A DNA stretch of 64,000 bases from Pseudomonadota bacterium (GCA_023423895.1 JAFAER010000038.1:1-64000); one strand, 5' to 3'. Shown: positions 27,864 through 37,024, numbered from the stretch's first letter. Numbers and translations: made by a program. The notes: generated by a model from the letters alone, not told the origin.

Positions 27864-28391
27864 GTGTCGAAGATCGATCGTCGTTCGCTCCTCGTCGGAG
27901 CGCTCTCGCTCGCCGGCTGCAAGCGATTGGCCGCGCGAAAAGGCGGGACGAAGCAGGTGACCTGCCCGGCCGGCGAACACCGCATCACGGTCCCGGCGCA
28001 CTGGGACCGGGGTGGGCTCAAGAACGAGCAGGCCGAGATCCTGCAAGGTTCGGTGCTCGACGCGGCGTTCGTCACGGTGGTCGCAGAGCCTCTCGAGGAC
28101 TTCGCCGACGGGCTCGAGGGCTACGCCGAGCTCCTGAAAAACGTGCAGACGAAGCAACTGAGCTCGCCGTCGTTCGACCCGCCCGTGCCGCGCGAGATCC
28201 ACGGCATGCGCGCGCTCTACCGCGAGTTCCGCGGCGTGGTGAACGGCTTGAACCTCGTTTATCTCGGCGCGTACATCGAGGCACCGCGCCACTACGTCCA
28301 GGTCACGACGTGGACGGCGAAGTCGCGCCTCGCGCAGCATCGACCGACGCTGATGGCCGTCCTCGACAGCTTCGAGGCGCTCGAGCGCTGA
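27864..28391 (+). CDS. Small lipoprotein, function unknown
   Basis: Predicted 175-residue lipoprotein with an Arg-Arg signal (KIDRRSLLVGALSLAGC, Cys19), so export could be by the Tat or Sec route. The start is set at the GTG at 27864 because a perfect GGAGGGG lies eight bases upstream; earlier ATG codons lack one. The mature domain (TCPAGEHRITVPAHWDRGG, FVTVVAEPLEDFADGLEGYAELL, RALYREFRGVVNGLNLVYLGAYIE, ended by MAVLDSFEAL) fits the size and rhythm of DcrB/PsbP-like lipoproteins that begin with a substrate-like WxxP phrase and finish with a helix, but I would not assign it. The gene is divergent from the TonB receptor. Confidence 0.72.
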   Translation: MSKIDRRSLLVGALSLAGCKRLAARKGGTKQVTCPAGEHRITVPAHWDRGGLKNEQAEILQGSVLDAAFVTVVAEPLEDFADGLEGYAELLKNVQTKQLSSPSFDPPVPREIHGMRALYREFRGVVNGLNLVYLGAYIEAPRHYVQVTTWTAKSRLAQHRPTLMAVLDSFEALER

Positions 28392-28627
28392 GGGGCGGTG
28401 CCGGCTCGCCGGACGCTCGGCGACCCAGGGTCGTGGTCCGGCCCGGGGCGGCGTGTGCTCCGCGATCTCTTCCGGAGTCGGCGTGTTTCGGTCGAGCTCG
28501 AAGGTCGCGTCGTTCCCCGTTCCCCCCGTCCCCGCCCCCCGTTCCGCCTCCGTTCCGCGGAACCCATGGTAGAACGCCCGCGCTCGACGGCCTCGAGCGG
28601 CATGAGCCCTTCCGCCCGCACACCGAA

Positions 28628-30994
28628 GTGATCCCGAACGTCGCTCCGATCCTGCGCCGCGTGGACCGGCCTCTGTACGTGCTGTGGAGCGGCCTCTGCA
28701 CGCTTGCATCCGCGCGCTCGTTCTACGGCTACATGCTGAAGCAGACGGGCGGCGAGTGGAGCGCGCCGCTCGACGACGTCTTCATCCACTTCGACTACGC
28801 CCGCGCAACGGCGCTCGGGCACCCGTTCGAATGGACCGTCGGAAACGGCTATTCGTCCGGCAACACGAGCCTCACCTACCCATTCGTCCTCGCCTTCGGC
28901 TGGCTCATCGGGTTCACCGGGCGTTCACTGATGAAGTGGGCCGCCATCCTCGCGGCCGTCTGCGTCTTCGGCACGCTGCTCGCGATGCGCCGGCTGTTCG
29001 TCGAAGGCCCGCGGGACGACTGGGGGCGCCTCTCCTCTTATCTCCTGCCGCCGATGTTCCTGGGCGTCGGCGCGCTCACGTGGTCGCTCTGGAGCGGGAT
29101 GGAGGTCGCGTTCTTCTTGGCGACCTGGGGCATCGCGCTCGTCGCCTGGCTGGAGCTCGAGACCGACGCCCGCGTGTCGTCTCGGCCGTCATCGTCCCGA
29201 GCGTGGTGGCTCGGCCTCGCAGGAGCGCTCCTCGTCGCAACTCGTCCGGAGGCCGCGCTCACGATCGCGATCTTCGGGCTCGCCGCCGCGCACGCGCATC
29301 GTCGCTGGGGCGGTGCGCACATGTTCTCGCTCCTCATGCGGGCGGGCCTTCCTCCCGCCACCGTCCTCGCTCTCCAGTCCGTCGCCAACCGGCTGCTCAC
29401 CGGAGAGTCGAGCGCGAACGGCGCCATCGTGAAGCTCGCGTTGAACAACCCCTACATGACCGCGGAGGACAAGCTCGCGGACTGGGTGTTCAACGTGAAG
29501 TACGCCGCCCTCCGGAACCTCGATTATCACTTCGCCCACATCGAGGGCGATCGCATGAGCGAGCTCGTCGATCGGTGGCCAGGGGCTCCGAGCGTGCTCG
29601 TCTACCTGTCGAAGACGGCATGGTGGGCCGGGGTCGTCCCGCTCGTGTTCGCCGTGCTCCCGCTCTGCTTCGCGCGGACCCGCCGCGTCGCGATCGTGCT
29701 GTGGGCACAAGTCGTCGCCTGGGTCGTCATCGTCGCCTTCAATGGGCAGGTGCGCTGGCAGAACGAGCGCTACGTCATGCCTGCGGTCGCGTGGATGCTC
29801 GTCCTCGCAGCGCTCGGCGTGACCGTCGCGTTCCGACGCTACGCGCAGCCCATCGGGACCGGCCGCAGGCGCGCCCTTCGCCCGTCGATCGTGGCGACCG
29901 TCGTGGTCGGCGCGCTCATCGTGCAGGCGATCGGCGTGCTGACGCGCCCGGCCGGAATGCCGCCGGAGTTCCGGCTCTCGTGGATCTTCGCATTCGCCTG
30001 CGCGCTCCCTGCCCTCCTCTTGTTGCGCTGGCGGGTCTCGCGTGCCGCGATCGTCGGCGCGCTCCTTCTCTTCGCCTACGACCATCAGGCGCCGAAGATG
30101 CGCGACCAGAAGTGGTTCTTCGGGCGGGCCTCACGCAACATTCGCGACCAGCACATCAAGCTCGGCCAGTACCTCGCCGAGCTGAAGCCGAACCGCGTGC
30201 TCGTCGGCGATGCCGGCGCGATCCTCTACGAGTCCGATCGCCCCGGCCTCGACATCATCGGCCTCGGCGGCTACCGCGGGCTGCCATTCGCTCGCGCAGG
30301 CGTGCACGGCCTGCCGTCGACCCTCGAGCTCATCGAGCGCATCCCGTCGAAAGACCGCCCCGAGGTGCTCGCGATCTTCCCGACGTGGTGGGGAATCCTC
30401 CCGGTGTGGTTCGCCGACGAGGTGCTCGAGCGATTCCCCGTCGAGGGGAACGTGATCTGCGGTGGCTACGAGCACGTCGTCTACAAGGCGAACTGGAGCC
30501 TTCTCAACACCGGCGATCAGATGCGATGGCAGCCGCCCACCGGCTGGGAAGGCCGAACGCTCGAGCGCGTACGCCAGGAGATCGACGTCGCCGATCTCGT
30601 GAGCGAGAAGGCGAGCAACTACCGATTCGAGCAGCCGTCGAACGGGTGGACCGACATGCGCGTCTTGCCCGACCCTGCCGATGCGCGACGCGACCTGTTC
30701 GACGGCGGGCGTCGCATCGCCGTCGGCAAGCGCGAGTCGTTCGACGCGCGCGGGCTCATCGTCGGCAAGCGCATCCACCTCGTCGTCCGGACCGCACAGG
30801 AAGCGGCGACGAAGGTGCGTGTCCTCGTCGAGGGTCGCGACGCCGGCACGATCGATCTGGAGCGCACGAACGGCTGGGAAGAGACCGGCCACCTCATCGC
30901 AGACGAATTCATCACGCGCCCGAACGTACGCATCGAGCTCATCAACGAGGGACCAGGGGACTTCCTCGACTACCATCTTTGGATCACGCAGTGA
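28628..30994 (+). CDS. Polytopic membrane glycosyltransferase-like protein (GT-C type), copy 1
   Basis: The ~788-residue product has at least ten predicted membrane helices in its first ~500 residues. The first extracytoplasmic loop contains DDVFIHFDYARATALGHPFEW, the acidic pair followed by a long loop typical of GT-C glycosyltransferases that use lipid-linked sugar donors. After the helices comes a ~300-residue periplasmic part ending in a beta-sandwich-like module (VLVEGRDAGTIDLERTNGWEETG). Sugar and acceptor are unknown; surface polysaccharide or protein O-glycosylation are possibilities. The start is uncertain: the first in-frame GTG before the first helix is at 28628, without a clear ribosome-binding site. 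The stop overlaps a possible GTG start of the next gene. Confidence 0.72.
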   Translation: MIPNVAPILRRVDRPLYVLWSGLCTLASARSFYGYMLKQTGGEWSAPLDDVFIHFDYARATALGHPFEWTVGNGYSSGNTSLTYPFVLAFGWLIGFTGRSLMKWAAILAAVCVFGTLLAMRRLFVEGPRDDWGRLSSYLLPPMFLGVGALTWSLWSGMEVAFFLATWGIALVAWLELETDARVSSRPSSSRAWWLGLAGALLVATRPEAALTIAIFGLAAAHAHRRWGGAHMFSLLMRAGLPPATVLALQSVANRLLTGESSANGAIVKLALNNPYMTAEDKLADWVFNVKYAALRNLDYHFAHIEGDRMSELVDRWPGAPSVLVYLSKTAWWAGVVPLVFAVLPLCFARTRRVAIVLWAQVVAWVVIVAFNGQVRWQNERYVMPAVAWMLVLAALGVTVAFRRYAQPIGTGRRRALRPSIVATVVVGALIVQAIGVLTRPAGMPPEFRLSWIFAFACALPALLLLRWRVSRAAIVGALLLFAYDHQAPKMRDQKWFFGRASRNIRDQHIKLGQYLAELKPNRVLVGDAGAILYESDRPGLDIIGLGGYRGLPFARAGVHGLPSTLELIERIPSKDRPEVLAIFPTWWGILPVWFADEVLERFPVEGNVICGGYEHVVYKANWSLLNTGDQMRWQPPTGWEGRTLERVRQEIDVADLVSEKASNYRFEQPSNGWTDMRVLPDPADARRDLFDGGRRIAVGKRESFDARGLIVGKRIHLVVRTAQEAATKVRVLVEGRDAGTIDLERTNGWEETGHLIADEFITRPNVRIELINEGPGDFLDYHLWITQ

Positions 30995-31014
30995 CGTTGC
31001 CTCAAGAGGCGGCC

Positions 31015-33222
31015 ATGGCCGCCATCGTCGGGACCTGGTCGCGTCCCCCGGACTCCACGGCGAAGATCGCCCTCGTCATCGCGGCCTTCGCAGCCACGTG
31101 CGTGCTCTTCGCTCGAGGGCGCTCGCTCCTCTTCGGTCACGAGGACGGCTCGCCGGACGAGCAGGCCCTCGACCGCCGTCGTTTCCTCGCGATCTTCGCG
31201 ATCGCCGCCGGCCTGCTCTCGATCGCGTACGTATCGATCTACCTGCGCGGCGGCCCGCGCATCGTCGACGCGACGACGTATTTCCTCCAGGGACGCGCGC
31301 TCTCGCACGGCGACTTCACGTGGACGCCGCTCGAGCCCACGGCCAGCTTCCGCGGGCGGTTCCTCCTCTATCGAGAAGCCGGCGCCGACGGCGCTTCGCT
31401 GGGCGGCATCTTCCCGCCTGGTTACCCCCTCCTCCTCGCGTTCGGCTTCCACCTGGGCGCGCCCATGATCGCGGGACCTCTGATCGCGATGGGCCTCGTC
31501 GTCGCGACCTATCATCTCGCGAAGGCGCTCGCCGACGAAGCGCTCCCCACGCTCGCGGAGCCGATCGGCCGCGCCGCAGCGTTGCTGTCCGTCTTCTCGG
31601 CGGCGCTCCGCTATCACACCGCCGATACGATGAGCCACGGCGCGGCAGCGCTCGGCATCACGATCGCCCTCACCTGCGCGATCCGCTCCCGGCAAGCGCA
31701 CCAGCGCGCAAGCGCGCGTCCAGCGGCTCCCGAAGCGGCGAGCCCATTCGACGGCGGGCGCCTCGAAGCGGTCTTCGCCGGGCTCGCGGTCGGATACGTC
31801 TTCGCCACGCGGCCCGTCTCGGCGCTGCCGATCGGGATCATCGTGGCCTGGCTCCTCCGCCCGGTCGCCGACGCAGCGCGCGGCCGTCGCTCGCGCCTCG
31901 TGCTCCTCGCGCTCCTCGGCACGCTGCCAGGCGTCTTCCTCCTCTTGCTCTCGCAGCGCGCGGTGACGGGCTCGTGGCTCACGTCGACGCAGCGCTTGTA
32001 TTATGCACTCAGCGACGGGCCTCCGGGCTGCTTCCGCTGGGGCTTCGGCAAGGGTACCGGCTGCCTGTTCGAGCACGGCGCACACGTCGATGCCCGGCTC
32101 GCCGCCGGGTATGGCTTCGTCGAGGCGGCCGCAACGACGCTCCGGCGTCTGCATCATCACCTGCTCGACGTCGCGAACCTCGAGCCGCTCGCGCTGCTCG
32201 TGCTCGTGCCCGCGGTTCTTCGCGGGAGGCACGCGAAGCCTAAGACGGCGATCCTTCCCGCGACCGCGCTCGTCGGGTTGCAAGTCCTCGCGTACGCGCC
32301 CTTCTACTTCGACGGCGATTACCCGGGCGGCGGCGCGCGGTTCTTCGCCGACGTGTTGCCGGCCGAACATGCCCTCCTCGCGATCGCCGTCGCGACGCTG
32401 GCGGTACGCGCGCGTGCGGTCGAGAAGGCGTTCACGCGCGGGGCGTTCGCCGTCGTCGCCCTCGCACTCGCGGGCTTCGGCGTCCACGCGGCGTACGAGC
32501 ACGGCAAGCTCCGCGATCGCGACGGCGGCCGTCCGATGTTCGAGCCAGACGTGCTCGCGCGCGCGAGTCTCACGAACGGCCTGGTGTTCGTCGACACCGA
32601 CCACGGGTTCGCGCTCGGTCACGATCCGTGGTCGCGTCCGGTCGACCGCGTGCTCGTCGTCCGTCGCCGGGACGACGATCGGGATCGGATGCTCTACGAA
32701 GCGCTCGGCCGCCCGACGTCGTGGCGTTACGACCGCGAGCCCCCGACGCCACCGGAGGTCGAGAGCACCCCGAAGCTGACGCCCTGGGCGCCGCCGGAAT
32801 CGGGGCCGCTCCTCCGCTTCGAGGCCGAAGCCGAATGGCCCGCGCTCTCCCAGGAGCACGGCTTCGCGGCGCCCGCCTGGACCGACGGCTGCGCATCGAA
32901 ATCCCGGGCCCTCGTCCTGACGCCCGACCGCAGCCAGCGCGCGAAGGCCGTGATCGAGCTTCCCGTGCCGAGCGCGGGACGATGGGCCGTCGAGGTCCAC
33001 ACGGTCAACAGCGCGAGCGTTCCGTTCGCGCAGGGGCCGTCGCCGGACGCCGAGGGCGCGCTGTCGATCGGCGCCGAGCGGTGGACGTGGAAGGCCGAGG
33101 GCACCTGTCGCGTCCTCCCGACGAGAGAGCTCGAGCTCACTCCGCCGCACGCGCTCGTGACGATCGAGGCCTCGGGCGGGCCGATCGGGATCGACTACAT
33201 CGCCATCCGAAAGGTCCGCTGA
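31015..33222 (+). CDS. Polytopic membrane glycosyltransferase-like protein (GT-C type), copy 2
   Basis: The 735-residue product shows about ten membrane helices up to residue ~490 and an early extracytoplasmic loop with DATTYFLQGRALSHGDFTW, again a GT-C-like layout with a conserved acidic residue before a long loop. The C-terminal ~170 residues form a soluble beta-sandwich-like module (FEAEAEWPALSQEHGFAAPAW, WAVEVHTVNSASVPFA, IGIDYIAIRKVR) that resembles carbohydrate-binding modules of the CBM6/jelly-roll kind. ATG 31015 is chosen because AAGAGG lies five bases upstream; a GTG at 30991 overlapping the previous stop is the alternative. It follows copy 1 in the same operon, so the pair probably acts on one glycan. 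Confidence 0.72.
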   Translation: MAAIVGTWSRPPDSTAKIALVIAAFAATCVLFARGRSLLFGHEDGSPDEQALDRRRFLAIFAIAAGLLSIAYVSIYLRGGPRIVDATTYFLQGRALSHGDFTWTPLEPTASFRGRFLLYREAGADGASLGGIFPPGYPLLLAFGFHLGAPMIAGPLIAMGLVVATYHLAKALADEALPTLAEPIGRAAALLSVFSAALRYHTADTMSHGAAALGITIALTCAIRSRQAHQRASARPAAPEAASPFDGGRLEAVFAGLAVGYVFATRPVSALPIGIIVAWLLRPVADAARGRRSRLVLLALLGTLPGVFLLLLSQRAVTGSWLTSTQRLYYALSDGPPGCFRWGFGKGTGCLFEHGAHVDARLAAGYGFVEAAATTLRRLHHHLLDVANLEPLALLVLVPAVLRGRHAKPKTAILPATALVGLQVLAYAPFYFDGDYPGGGARFFADVLPAEHALLAIAVATLAVRARAVEKAFTRGAFAVVALALAGFGVHAAYEHGKLRDRDGGRPMFEPDVLARASLTNGLVFVDTDHGFALGHDPWSRPVDRVLVVRRRDDDRDRMLYEALGRPTSWRYDREPPTPPEVESTPKLTPWAPPESGPLLRFEAEAEWPALSQEHGFAAPAWTDGCASKSRALVLTPDRSQRAKAVIELPVPSAGRWAVEVHTVNSASVPFAQGPSPDAEGALSIGAERWTWKAEGTCRVLPTRELELTPPHALVTIEASGGPIGIDYIAIRKVR

Positions 33223-33300
33223 CGGCCGCCTGCCCGCTCAGCCGCACCCGGGTCGCCTGCTCCCAAACCGACCGGCCGGCCCGTAAAATCCGGGCCCGCG

Positions 33301-33324
33301 GGCTCCGAAAGGCGCTTTCGAGCC
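33301..33324 (+). terminator. Hairpin after the glycosyltransferase operon
   Basis: GGCTCCGAAAG and CTTTCGAGCC pair over ten bases with one bulged C and a three-base loop, 79 bases after the stop at 33222. No T-run follows on the plus strand, so termination efficiency is uncertain; a smaller GGCCCG/CGGGCC stem lies just before it at 33278-33296. Confidence 0.35.
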
Positions 33325-33352
33325 GAGAAAAGCGCACGATCCGATTGACGAG

Positions 33353-33379
33353 TTCCCAGAAGCCCGCTTCCATTGGGAA
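33353..33379 (+). promoter_or_regulatory. Inverted repeat upstream of the HU gene
   Basis: TTCCCA and TGGGAA enclose a nested GAAGC/GCTTC pair with a two-base loop; three extra bases on the right arm form a bulge. It lies 65 bases before the HU start, just after a TTGACG that could be a -35 element (33345-33350). Operator or leader hairpin; function not tested. Confidence 0.35.
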
Positions 33380-33444
33380 ATCGGCTCCCGACCGGCCCCC
33401 TGGACCAGGGGAAACCGTGAAGGGGCGCAAGCCGGAGTTAGCCC

Positions 33445-33765
33445 ATGACGAAGAGTGAACTCATCGACGCGATGGCCGCCCGTAGTCAGCTGACGAAGGC
33501 TCGTGCGGAGCTGGTGGTCAACTGCGTCTTCGAGGCCATGACGGAAGCGCTCCAGCGCGGTGAAGGCATCGAGATCCGCGGGTTCGGCAGCTTCACGGTC
33601 CGCCCCTACAAGGCGTACTCGGGCCGCAATCCCCGGACGGGCGCGCCCGTGCCGGTTCCACCGAAGCGCCTCCCCTTCTTCAAGGTCGGCAAGGAGCTCA
33701 AGGAGCTCGTGAACAACAGCCGGCTCACGTCGCAGATCACCGGCGGCGACGACAAGGACGACTGA
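33445..33765 (+). CDS. HU/IHF-family DNA-binding protein
   Basis: The 106-residue product is a histone-like DNA-bending protein that acts as a dimer on the nucleoid. The full HU/IHF fold is visible: helical N-terminus (MTKSELIDAMAARSQLTKARAELVVNCVFEAM), strand GEGIEIRGFGSFTVRPY, the DNA-intercalating arm GRNPRTGAPVPVPPKRLPFF with its Asn-Pro, and the final helix VGKELKELVN. The C-terminus is extended by about ten acidic residues (GGDDKDD), a tail not present in typical HU. GGAG eight bases before the ATG supports the start. The sequence between 33223 and 33444 contains only the hairpins listed. Confidence 0.93.
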   Translation: MTKSELIDAMAARSQLTKARAELVVNCVFEAMTEALQRGEGIEIRGFGSFTVRPYKAYSGRNPRTGAPVPVPPKRLPFFKVGKELKELVNNSRLTSQITGGDDKDD

Positions 33766-33814
33766 CCCCGAAGCTTCGGCTCGTGTCCGGCCCCGCGACC
33801 CGCGGTCTACCTGA

Positions 33815-33841
33815 AGCCTGGAGCCTGGAGCCTGGAGCCTG
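33815..33841. repeat. 7-base tandem repeat before tyrS
   Basis: Four head-to-tail copies of AGCCTGG (last copy lacks one base) end 12 bases before the tyrS start codon, directly upstream of its AAGG ribosome-binding site. Confidence 0.85.
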
Positions 33842-33853
33842 TAAGAAGGCCCC

Positions 33854-35101
33854 ATGAACGCCTCCGTCGAGGAGCAGCTCGAGATCATCACGCGCGGTGC
33901 GGTCGACGTCCACGTCCGGACGGAGCTCGCCGAGCGCCTGAAGAAGGCGCAAGAGACCGGCAAGCCCCTTCGCGTGAAGGCCGGCTTCGATCCGACCCGT
34001 CCGGACCTCCACATCGGTCACGCCGTGCTGATGGCGAAGATGCGGCAGTTCCAGGAGCTCGGCCATCACGTCATCCTGCTCGTCGGTGAGTTCACCGCGA
34101 TGGTCGGTGACCCCACCGGGAAGAACGACCTGAGGCCGCGCCTCACGCGCGACGAGGTCCGAGCGGCGGCCAAGACCTACACCGATCAGGCCTTCAAGAT
34201 CCTCGATCCGTCGAAGACCGAGATCCGGTCGAACTCGGAGTGGCTCGACAAGATGAGCCCCGCCGACATCGTCGAGCTCATGGCGAAGATGACGGTCTCG
34301 CGCATGCTCGAGCGGAAGGACTTCGGCCAGCGCTACGCCGAAGGGCGGCCCATCTACCAGCACGAGTTCCTCTATCCGCTGCTGCAGGGATACGACTCGG
34401 TCGCGCTCCAGTGCGACATCGAGCTCGGCGGGTCCGACCAGCTCTTCAACCTGCTCGTCGGGCGCGACATCATGCCGAGGTACAACCTCACGGCGCAGAT
34501 GGTGCTGACGACGCCGCTCCTCGAGGGCACCGACGCGAAACTCGAGAACGGCGTCGTCGTCGGCAAGAAGATGTCGAAGAGCGCCGACAACTACATCGGC
34601 CTCACCGAGGCCCCCGTCGTCATGTTCCGCAAGGTCATGCAGATCGACGACGACGTCATCTTCCGTTACTTCGAGCTGCTCTCGGCGCGGTCGAACCAGG
34701 AGATCGCCCAGCTGAAGAAGGAGAAGGCGGAGGGCCGCGATCCACGCGAGATCAAGGCGCTCTTCGCAAAGGAGCTCATCACGCGGTTCCACGACGAGCC
34801 GTCCGCGCTCGCGGCCGAAGCCGAGTTCAAGAAGGTCTACGGCGCGGACGCCCTCCCGGACGACATCGAAGAGGTCACGCTCACGACGGACGGCCCGACG
34901 CTCTGGATCGCGAAGGCGCTCTCCGGCGCGGGCCTCGTCAAGTCGACCGGCGAAGGCAAGCGCCTCGTCGAGCAGGGCGGGGTCGAGATGGACCGCGTGC
35001 GGGTGACCGACGCAAACCTCCAGCTCGAGCGCGGCAAGAAGTACCTCTTCCGCGTCGGCTCGAAGAACCGCCGCTTCAAGTACGTCGTCGTCGCGCCCTG
35101 A
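33854..35101 (+). CDS. tyrS: Tyrosyl-tRNA synthetase
   Basis: The 415-residue product attaches tyrosine to tRNA-Tyr in the cytoplasm. Class I synthetase signatures are present: the HIGH motif appears as HIGH in PDLHIGHAVLMAK, and the KMSKS loop as KKMSKSADNYIGL. The tyrosine-binding segment QHEFLYPLLQGYDSVALQCDIELGGSDQLFN (shown as EFLYPLLQGYDSVAL and DIELGGSDQLFN) is conserved. The C-terminal S4-like RNA-binding domain starts near residue 350 (LVKSTGEGKRLVEQGGVEMD). Length and order match the TyrZ-like family. AAGG lies four bases before the ATG. The acidic-tailed HU gene is 88 bases upstream. Confidence 0.96.
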   Translation: MNASVEEQLEIITRGAVDVHVRTELAERLKKAQETGKPLRVKAGFDPTRPDLHIGHAVLMAKMRQFQELGHHVILLVGEFTAMVGDPTGKNDLRPRLTRDEVRAAAKTYTDQAFKILDPSKTEIRSNSEWLDKMSPADIVELMAKMTVSRMLERKDFGQRYAEGRPIYQHEFLYPLLQGYDSVALQCDIELGGSDQLFNLLVGRDIMPRYNLTAQMVLTTPLLEGTDAKLENGVVVGKKMSKSADNYIGLTEAPVVMFRKVMQIDDDVIFRYFELLSARSNQEIAQLKKEKAEGRDPREIKALFAKELITRFHDEPSALAAEAEFKKVYGADALPDDIEEVTLTTDGPTLWIAKALSGAGLVKSTGEGKRLVEQGGVEMDRVRVTDANLQLERGKKYLFRVGSKNRRFKYVVVAP

Positions 35102-35164
35102 CGGAGTGGCGCGCGCGCCGACGAACGGGCGGACAGACGACCTTCTGCTAGCGTCGCCACCGCG

Positions 35165-36202
35165 ATGCTCCCCGTCCGCGTCTCCGCCCTCCGCCGCGCA
35201 TTCGCGGTTGCAGCGCCTGTCATGGCGGTGGCCGTCGTGGCCGGGTTGGCCGCGTGTGGTCCGCGGACACCTCCGTCCCCGCCCGCGCCGCCGCCCGTGC
35301 CTCTTCATCTCGAGCCTGCATGCGGTCTCGCTCCGTCGGCTGGCCTGACGTGGCTCGTCGAGGCGAAACCTCGCGCGATCGCGGAGATCCCCGACCTCAT
35401 CCCGGCCGTTGCGCTCGTCCTTCCCGAGGAGCGGCTGCAGTCGTTCACGACGTCCCACGGCGGCGTCGATCTCAGACAGGTCCAGGATCTCTGCATCGCC
35501 CGCTACAAGGATGCGCTGCTCTCCATCGCGCGGGTGCCGCTCGATCCGGAGAAGGTCACATCGGCGTTCGAGGCCCGCGCGACCAAGACGGTGACGCGAA
35601 CATTCCTGGCGTCGAACCCCCGCGTCATCCGGCTGACGAGCGAGGTCGGGTCCGAGCCTCAGCAGCTGCTCGTGCTCGGTCGCGAGAGCGTCGCGCTCGA
35701 GCAGGGCAAACCGGGTCCGCTGCGTGCCGCCGAGGCGTTCGCGTTCGGAAAGCTGAAGAAAGCGTCGCCCGCTCTCGAAGGCGTCGCGCTTCGTCGGGCC
35801 GCGGCGGTCCTCGGGCCCGCTCCTCCCGTGCGCGTCTTCGCGCCCGGTCCTTTCGAGGGAGAGACGGCGAACGGGCTCGGCGGGCTGATGCGCGCGGCAA
35901 CGGCATTCGGCGCATCCGCCAGGTGGAGCGGCACCGGATCGGGCATTGCCATCCGGGTCGTGCTCACGGGCGCGTGGGGAGACGATGCCGGCGCGGCCGC
36001 TGAACGGCTCGCCGCCGCAGCGCATGTGCTGTCGGAGAGCCCGATCGGCCACCTCTTCGGGCTGCATCGCCCCGTCCAGGCTCCGACCGTCCACGTCGAG
36101 CCCGACGCGCTCGTCCTCGATGGTGTGTTCGACGGAGATGCGCTGGCTCGCGGCGTCCACGACGCGGTCGACGCCGAGGTCGCCGACATCATGCGCAGAT
36201 GA
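35165..36202 (+). CDS. Lipoprotein, function unknown
   Basis: Predicted 345-residue lipoprotein; a long hydrophobic signal ends in LAAC (Cys31), followed by a Pro-rich linker (TPPSPPAPPPVP). The mature domain alternates strands and helices with few charged clusters (LTWLVEAKPRAIAEIPDLIP, VDLRQVQDLCIARYKDALLSIARVPLD, ALRRAAAVLGPAPPVRVFAPGPFEG). The layout (a transport-associated-like alpha/beta sandwich repeated twice) recurs in Polyangia lipoproteins but has no named family that I recognise. It is followed by an uncharacterised gene on the same strand 106 bases downstream. A TAGCGT box lies ten bases before the ATG. Confidence 0.75.
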   Translation: MLPVRVSALRRAFAVAAPVMAVAVVAGLAACGPRTPPSPPAPPPVPLHLEPACGLAPSAGLTWLVEAKPRAIAEIPDLIPAVALVLPEERLQSFTTSHGGVDLRQVQDLCIARYKDALLSIARVPLDPEKVTSAFEARATKTVTRTFLASNPRVIRLTSEVGSEPQQLLVLGRESVALEQGKPGPLRAAEAFAFGKLKKASPALEGVALRRAAAVLGPAPPVRVFAPGPFEGETANGLGGLMRAATAFGASARWSGTGSGIAIRVVLTGAWGDDAGAAAERLAAAAHVLSESPIGHLFGLHRPVQAPTVHVEPDALVLDGVFDGDALARGVHDAVDAEVADIMRR

Positions 36203-36296
36203 ACGCGTCTCGCCGCCATCGCGCGGTCGCGAGCCTCGCGACGATTTCCTGCCAGAGCTCCCGCAAGTAGCCGCGACGAGCGGCCGCGTTGGTGCA

Positions 36297-36302
36297 TACT
36301 CT
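36297..36302 (+). promoter_or_regulatory. -10-like box deciding the start at 36309
   Basis: TACTCT ends six bases before the ATG at 36309 (and three before another ATG at 36306). Because six bases is the spacing seen at other leaderless-type starts here, 36309 is preferred. Confidence 0.4.
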
Positions 36303-36308
36303 TGGATG

Positions 36309-36917
36309 ATGCGCTTCGATTCACTCGCATCGTGCGCCGAGCTCACGACCGCGCATGCCGACGAAGCTGCCCGTTCGTCGTCTTCCCTGCGAGCGCTCCT
36401 CGGGTGGGCGTCCGAGATCGCGCGTCCGGGTGAAGGCGCACCGAAGCTGTTGATGGCCGTCGCCCGTCTCACCGACGCCGAGTGGTTCGAGGGAACACCG
36501 TTCATCGAGATCCGCGGCGACGACGCGACGACGACGCTCTCCATCTTCGCCGATCACGGAATGGGGATCCGCGAGCGCGTGGTCCCGCTCACGCGCCTCG
36601 CCGTCGGCTTCGACGAGTTCGCGCGCGCCGTTCGTCTCGCGCCTCGCCTCGTTGCCCCCTTCCGCGCCCTCGAGAAGGACGATGCGCTCGTCCTCTGCCC
36701 CCCGGACGCGGCGCCGGAGGAACCGATCGAGACGATCGTCATCGACCAGCAGAGCCTCCACGAGAACGAGCGGACAACCTCGCCGCCTCCGCAGGTTCGT
36801 CCGATCACCAGACGTCCCGTCGCCGATCAGAGCGGAATCCACACGCGCCCGACGGTGCGCCGTATGGTCGCGGTCTCTCCGGAGGCCTTCCGGAATCGCC
36901 GCGACGATCGCGAGTGA
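36309..36917 (+). CDS. Uncharacterised cytoplasmic protein with Arg/Thr-rich tail
   Basis: The 202-residue product has no signal peptide or membrane segment. Residues ~1-135 look globular (MRFDSLASCAELTTAHADEA, ALLGWASEIARPGEGAPKLL, FIEIRGDDATTTLSIFADHGM, VVPLTRLAVGFDEFARAVRLAP), with a Cys near the start and a second one in ALVLCPPDAAPEEP. The last ~60 residues are rich in Arg, Thr and Pro (RPITRRPVADQSGIHTRPTV) and probably disordered. I recognise no family. It lies between a lipoprotein gene and the CarD-like gene, all on the plus strand. Confidence 0.65.
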   Translation: MRFDSLASCAELTTAHADEAARSSSSLRALLGWASEIARPGEGAPKLLMAVARLTDAEWFEGTPFIEIRGDDATTTLSIFADHGMGIRERVVPLTRLAVGFDEFARAVRLAPRLVAPFRALEKDDALVLCPPDAAPEEPIETIVIDQQSLHENERTTSPPPQVRPITRRPVADQSGIHTRPTVRRMVAVSPEAFRNRRDDRE

Positions 36918-37024
36918 CCGCGCAGCGTTTGGGCGCCCGGCGCGAGCCGGGGACCAAACCCAGCCGGAGCGGCGAGCCGCCCTCGATTGACGCCGAACCG
37001 CTAGCAATGCTACGCGCGCGGGAG

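Noticed and set aside
28684..31014. 5' half of a 1,512-codon plus-strand frame
   Set aside because: Arg-rich shadow of the first glycosyltransferase gene in another frame; only the part after 31015 is a real protein.
33345..33373. Sigma-70 promoter for the HU gene from TTGACG
   Set aside because: No good -10 element 17 bases downstream; kept only as a remark in the hairpin entry.
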